Source: an uncultured bacterium (GTDB lineage Bacteria; Bacillota; Clostridia; Oscillospirales; Ruminococcaceae). From it: a stretch of DNA of 9,237 nt. The position numbers were made by a program, and so were the translations under genes. Every line of letters begins with the position of its first letter. Within the stretch, counting starts at the first letter, position 1. Location: assembly GCA_905214265.1 (NCBI GenBank), contig CAJMLQ010000117.1, positions 1-9,237 on the forward strand, given 5' to 3'. Under the pieces are notes generated by a model, which was not told the origin of the DNA, ran no database searches, and saw nothing but the letters and a program-made list of their open reading frames with translations. Of this stretch, positions 6,429 to 9,237 are shown piece after piece.

Positions 6429-7204
6429 GACAGTTTCTGTCGTTTTCCCCTTCACGTGTGATAAAATGCCTTTCACGGCTCAACGATAAAGAGGTGTCTT
6501 TTACGAAATCCAGACAGCGTATTCTCTTCCTGACCGCAGCGGGGCTTCTGATTGTCGGAGGTGGATGGTTCCTATACTCCACCGGCTTTTTCCAGGCGGC
6601 GTCCTCTCAGGAATCCCTGCGGGCCTACATTGACGACTTTGCGCCATACTCCCACCTGTGTTTTTTCCTGCTCCAATTTCTCTCTGTCGTGCTGGCTCCG
6701 ATCCCCAGCAATATTACCGCTGCCGCGGGCGGTGTTCTCTTTGGAACATGGCCTTCCTTTTTCCTCACCTTCGCCGCAGTAGTCGCCGGTTCCCTGCTGT
6801 TGTTCTGGTTGGCCCGGGTGCTGGGCCGGGACTTTGCCGGGCGTTTTGTCAGCCGGAGGCTGTCTGAAAAATATCAGCAGATCCTCCAGACCAAGGCTCC
6901 GGTGTTCCTCACTCTGGCGTTCCTTTTCCCCTTTTTCCCAGACGATCTTCTGTGCATCCTGGCCGGCCTGTCCTCGCTCTCATTCCGCCGCTTTGCGGTG
7001 ATCGTCCTGCTTGCCCGCCCCTGGGGACTGCTCTTTGCCAGCGCCCTGGGCGGCGCCGCCTTTCATGTCTCTCCGTGGGCGATGGTTTTGATCGGTGTAG
7101 CGGGGTTAGTCCTGTTTCTTCTGGGGATGAAATATGGGGATCAGATCGAAGCGGCCATCCTGAAGCGCCTGTCCCGGCGGAAAGGCAATGATGCGGCCTG
7201 CTGA
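6422..7204 (+). CDS. TVP38/TMEM64-family (DedA-like, VTT domain) membrane protein
   Basis: A polytopic membrane protein of up to 260 residues. The ATG at 6422 overlaps the stop of the acetyltransferase gene (ATGTTAA), suggesting translational coupling, but it has no ribosome site. The first 24 residues look poorly conserved, and a GTG at 6494 (giving 236 residues, starting VSFTKSRQRILFLTAAG) is an alternative. Residues 92-108 carry the VTT signature APIPSNITAAAGGVLFG, which is followed by the hydrophobic stretch VVAGSLLLFWLARVLG. Residues 166-184 (AFLFPFFPDDLLCILAGLS) match the second conserved half. Further spans lie at about 34-52, 191-213 and 221-236. Members of this superfamily are linked to lipid scrambling/undecaprenyl-phosphate recycling and membrane homeostasis; the TVP38 branch is poorly characterised. 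Its place in an efflux operon hints at an envelope role in drug tolerance, which is inference. Confidence 0.85.
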   Translation: MLRQFLSFSPSRVIKCLSRLNDKEVSFTKSRQRILFLTAAGLLIVGGGWFLYSTGFFQAASSQESLRAYIDDFAPYSHLCFFLLQFLSVVLAPIPSNITAAAGGVLFGTWPSFFLTFAAVVAGSLLLFWLARVLGRDFAGRFVSRRLSEKYQQILQTKAPVFLTLAFLFPFFPDDLLCILAGLSSLSFRRFAVIVLLARPWGLLFASALGGAAFHVSPWAMVLIGVAGLVLFLLGMKYGDQIEAAILKRLSRRKGNDAAC

Positions 7205-7211
7205 TTGCGGC

Positions 7212-7229
7212 AGAGGTTCCGGCCTCTTT
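7212..7229 (+). terminator. Weak hairpin just after the VTT gene
   Basis: AGAGG (7212-7216) pairs with CCTCT (7223-7227) around a 6-base loop, eight bases after the stop codon, and is followed by only two further T residues. The position suits a terminator, but the stem is short and the T run poor, so partial read-through into the next gene would be expected. Confidence 0.25.
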
Positions 7230-7257
7230 GGCTCAATGAGAATAGCGACTGTGGACA

Positions 7258-7310
7258 GCCCCAACAAGGCGGCCGCTTCCGGATTTCTGGCGGCGCTGTC
7301 TTGTTGGGGC
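7258..7310. repeat. Long inverted repeat in the gap before the Eis-like gene
   Basis: GCCCCAACAAG (7258-7268) and CTTGTTGGGGC (7300-7310) are perfect 11-base complements. Inside them GCCGC (7272-7276) pairs with GCGGC (7290-7294). As RNA this forms a strong two-part hairpin in the 231-bp gap between the VTT gene and the Eis-like gene. There is no T run after either side, so it is not a normal intrinsic terminator. It could stabilise or process the mRNA, or be an operator or an insertion remnant. Confidence 0.65.
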
Positions 7311-7358
7311 GTAATCCTGCTTTGAGACAACTGGGATTGTGTTGGGCCGCGGGGCGGC

Positions 7359-7387
7359 TTGCCTTTTATTTGAACTTCCCCTATACT
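7359..7387 (+). promoter_or_regulatory. Candidate promoter for the Eis-like gene
   Basis: TTGCCT (7359-7364) and TATACT (7382-7387) are 17 bp apart and match the sigma-70 boxes at four and five of six positions. Transcription would start near 7394, about 42 bases before the ATG at 7436. This suggests the Eis-like acetyltransferase and second MATE gene can be expressed apart from the MerR-controlled promoter. Confidence 0.5.
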
Positions 7388-7435
7388 ATAACGATGGATA
7401 TATTTTGTATGAAACGGAGAATTTGGTGATTCTTG

Positions 7436-8644
7436 ATGAATAAAAAAGATTTGAAAATGCGGCCGGTAGGCAATGAGTATCTGGAACAATATAACGCCCT
7501 GCTGCGCTATGTATTCCAGGTGACGGATCAGGAGCTCAGTTCCGTGGGCTGGCAGGAGAAGGAGATCATCCGGGCGAAATTTCCAACCATGCAGAAAGCG
7601 GACGTGATCGGCTGGTTTGACGGCGACACCCTGGTTTCCCAGGTGGCGGTCTATCCGATGCGCGTCAAGGTTTTTGGGAAGACCTATTCCATGGGCGGCC
7701 TGACGGGAGTGGGGACCTACCCGGAATACTCCAATATGGGCCTGATGCACAAGCTGCTGGAGCAGGCCCTGAAAAACATGAGGGAGAAAAAGCAGTATAT
7801 CTGCTATCTCTACCCCTATTCGATCCCCTATTACCGGCGAAAGGGCTGGGAACTGATCTCGGACAAGATCTCGTATGAGATCAAGGACTATCAGCTTCCG
7901 AAAAACCACCAGGTCGCCGGCAGCGTGCGCCGGGTGAAGGCGGACGGCGAGGAACTGAAGGAGACCTACGCCCGCTTTGCCGAGCATACCCACGGAGCCA
8001 TCCTCCGGGATGAGCTGGCCTGGAACGAATACTGGCTCTGGGACCGGGACGATATCATGGCGGCAATCTACTATAACGAGAATGAGGAGCCGGACGGGTA
8101 TATCATCTACTGGATCGAAAATGAAGTGTTCTATATCAAGGACATGATTTTCAATCATGAGGAGGCCCGCACGGGGCTGTGGAACTTTGTTTCCGCCCAC
8201 TTCTCCATGATCGACCGGGTGGAGGGCAGCACCTGTACGGACGAGCCGCTGGCCTTCCTGCTGGAGGACGCCAGCATCAAGGAGTCCATCTCTCCCTACT
8301 ATATGGCGAGGATTGTGGATTTCCCCGCGTTCGTCGCGGACTATCCCTTCAAGGCGGACGGTACGGAGCGGGAGTGGCGCTTCTCCATGACGGACCCAAT
8401 CATGGAGTGCAACCAGGGCTCGTTCCTGCTGAAGATATCAAAGGACGGCAGGGGGACGGCTGTGAAGATCTCCGAGCCGTGCGCCGACAGCATCAGCATC
8501 CAGACCATGACGACCATGCTGATGGGCTATAAGCGCCCGGACTACCTCGCCAAAATCGGGAGAATCCACGCCGGCGGGGAGACGATTGACATGCTGGAGG
8601 ACGCGATTGAGCAGCAGCCGCCCTATATATCCGACTATTTCTAA
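7436..8644 (+). CDS. Eis-like GNAT N-acetyltransferase with C-terminal SCP2-like domain
   Basis: A 402-residue cytoplasmic acetyltransferase from ATG 7436, with a weak GGTGA ribosome site seven to nine bases upstream; a TTG directly before the ATG is less likely. Length and layout match the Eis family: N-terminal GNAT domain (about 1-150), a second GNAT-like region (about 160-285) and an SCP2-like C-terminal domain (about 300-402). The acetyl-CoA region reads MGGLTGVGTYPEYSNMGLMH (86-105). It has Ser where many GNATs have the first Arg/Gln of the RxxGxG loop, and Met in place of its last Gly/Ala. Tyr132 or Tyr133 in PYYRRKGWE is placed like the catalytic Tyr of mycobacterial Eis. The chain ends in Phe (YISDYF), as in that enzyme, where the terminal carboxylate takes part in catalysis. 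Eis proteins acetylate aminoglycosides and other amines; this substrate is unknown. The second MATE gene follows after 55 bp. Confidence 0.9.
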   Translation: MNKKDLKMRPVGNEYLEQYNALLRYVFQVTDQELSSVGWQEKEIIRAKFPTMQKADVIGWFDGDTLVSQVAVYPMRVKVFGKTYSMGGLTGVGTYPEYSNMGLMHKLLEQALKNMREKKQYICYLYPYSIPYYRRKGWELISDKISYEIKDYQLPKNHQVAGSVRRVKADGEELKETYARFAEHTHGAILRDELAWNEYWLWDRDDIMAAIYYNENEEPDGYIIYWIENEVFYIKDMIFNHEEARTGLWNFVSAHFSMIDRVEGSTCTDEPLAFLLEDASIKESISPYYMARIVDFPAFVADYPFKADGTEREWRFSMTDPIMECNQGSFLLKISKDGRGTAVKISEPCADSISIQTMTTMLMGYKRPDYLAKIGRIHAGGETIDMLEDAIEQQPPYISDYF

Positions 8645-8699
8645 GGGCCGGAATATCATTTTTTCAGACTACTTCCACAAAGGCAGGTGATCCCCCGCT

Positions 8700-9237
8700 A
8701 TGCAGAAAGTTGATTTGCTGGAGGGCTCCATTGTTCGGAGCCTGACCAGTTTAGCCCTGCCCATCATGGCCACGTCTTTGATCCAGATGGCCTACAATAT
8801 GACGGATATGATATGGATCGGCCGCGTATCAGCCAATGCGGTGGCGGCGGTGGGCGCCGCGGGAATGTATCTGTGGCTCGCCAACGGCCTTGCCATGATC
8901 CCGCGCCTGGGCGGGCAGGTCAAAGTGGCGCATGAGCTGGGCGCGCAAAATATAGAACGTGCGGCCTCTTATGGGCAGGCGGCATTCCATCTCGGGGCCT
9001 TGCTGGTGGTTCTGTTTACAACGCTTTGTATCACACTCAACGGGCCGCTGATCGCATTTTTCAGGCTGAACACGCCCTCTGTGATCGCGGACGCACGCAC
9101 CTATCTGGTAATTGTGGCGGCCGGATTTTTCTTCTCATTCTTCAATCAGATTTTTACGGGGATGTTCACCGCTATGGGGGGAAGCGTGGTGGTTCTGCGC
9201 TCCACGGCCATCGGGCTGGTGGGGAACATCATTCTGG
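8700..9237 (+). CDS. Second MATE-family efflux transporter, N-terminal part, cut by window edge
   Basis: From ATG 8700 the frame is open for 179 codons to the right edge. AGGTGA (8685-8690) lies nine bases before the start. The protein reads LLEGSIVRSLTSLALPIMAT, then SLIQMAYNMTDMIWIGRVSA and NAVAAVGAAGMYLWLANGLA, followed by GGQVKVAHELGAQN. This is the standard first part of a DinF/NorM-type MATE protein: two helices, the 'NMTDMIWIGR' motif, then a cytoplasmic loop. The usual family length is about 450 residues, so roughly 60% lies outside the window. The sequence differs clearly from the MATE protein at 4048-5379, so it is not a local duplicate. The short gap after the Eis-like gene suggests co-transcription from the promoter near 7359-7387. 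Substrate is unknown. Confidence 0.92.
   Translation, partial: MQKVDLLEGSIVRSLTSLALPIMATSLIQMAYNMTDMIWIGRVSANAVAAVGAAGMYLWLANGLAMIPRLGGQVKVAHELGAQNIERAASYGQAAFHLGALLVVLFTTLCITLNGPLIAFFRLNTPSVIADARTYLVIVAAGFFFSFFNQIFTGMFTAMGGSVVVLRSTAIGLVGNIIL

Noticed and set aside
5832..6476. Minus-strand open frame of 214 codons
   Set aside because: It is antisense to the membrane-GNAT gene, which carries the RYRGIGLG and FYERRG motifs; the antisense peptide has no domain pattern.
7205..7429. Plus-strand open frame of 74 codons between the VTT and Eis-like genes
   Set aside because: It has no ribosome site, runs through the long inverted repeat, and lacks any recognisable pattern.
7106..8200. Long minus-strand open frame of 364 codons
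   Set aside because: It lies antisense to the VTT and Eis-like genes, whose plus-strand products show clear family motifs. The minus-strand peptide shows no recognisable domain, and it has no supporting ribosome site that I can see.
4048..9237. The two MATE genes as a tandem duplication
   Set aside because: Their N-terminal halves differ at most positions, so they are separate family branches and not recent copies.
1..9237. Insertion sequence, CRISPR array, tRNA or attachment site
   Set aside because: No transposase-like product, regularly spaced repeats, tRNA-like fold or flanking direct repeats were visible, although I cannot run a dedicated search.

Overview
The window looks like chromosomal DNA of a GC-rich gut Firmicute (class Clostridia, Oscillospiraceae-like). 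This is inferred from strong AGGAGG-type ribosome sites, frequent GTG/TTG starts, high-GC coding regions next to very AT-rich gaps, and the gene families present. I could not run a database search, so family calls rest on motifs, and the taxon is a guess.

Left part (1-1769, mostly minus strand). An S9-family peptidase enters from the left edge, cut off by the window, with its start at 425. A FadR-type GntR regulator (589-1230) lies upstream of it. Between them sits a perfect 40-bp palindrome made only of A and T (536-575). A small unrecognised membrane protein (1425-1769) follows.

Middle part (1770-3132, plus strand). This stretch is decayed. It holds a LytTR-type response regulator broken by at least four frameshifts (1979-2666). 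Its promoter still looks intact: two 11-bp direct repeats 20 bp apart in front of an extended -10 box. Next comes an unrecognised reading frame split by one in-frame TAG (2712-3098), ending in a plausible intrinsic terminator.

Right part (3133-9237). This is a compact block that looks like drug detoxification and export. A BmrR-like MerR regulator (minus strand) faces a MATE exporter across an 87-bp gap. The gap holds a typical MerR promoter (19-bp spacer filled by a 19-bp operator) overlapped by a divergent promoter for the regulator. After the MATE gene come a membrane-domain/GNAT acetyltransferase fusion, a TVP38/DedA-type (VTT) membrane protein, an Eis-like acetyltransferase with its own candidate promoter, and a second, different MATE exporter cut by the right edge. 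A reasonable reading is that an inducing compound binds the MerR protein, which switches on export plus acetylation. The substrate cannot be told from sequence.
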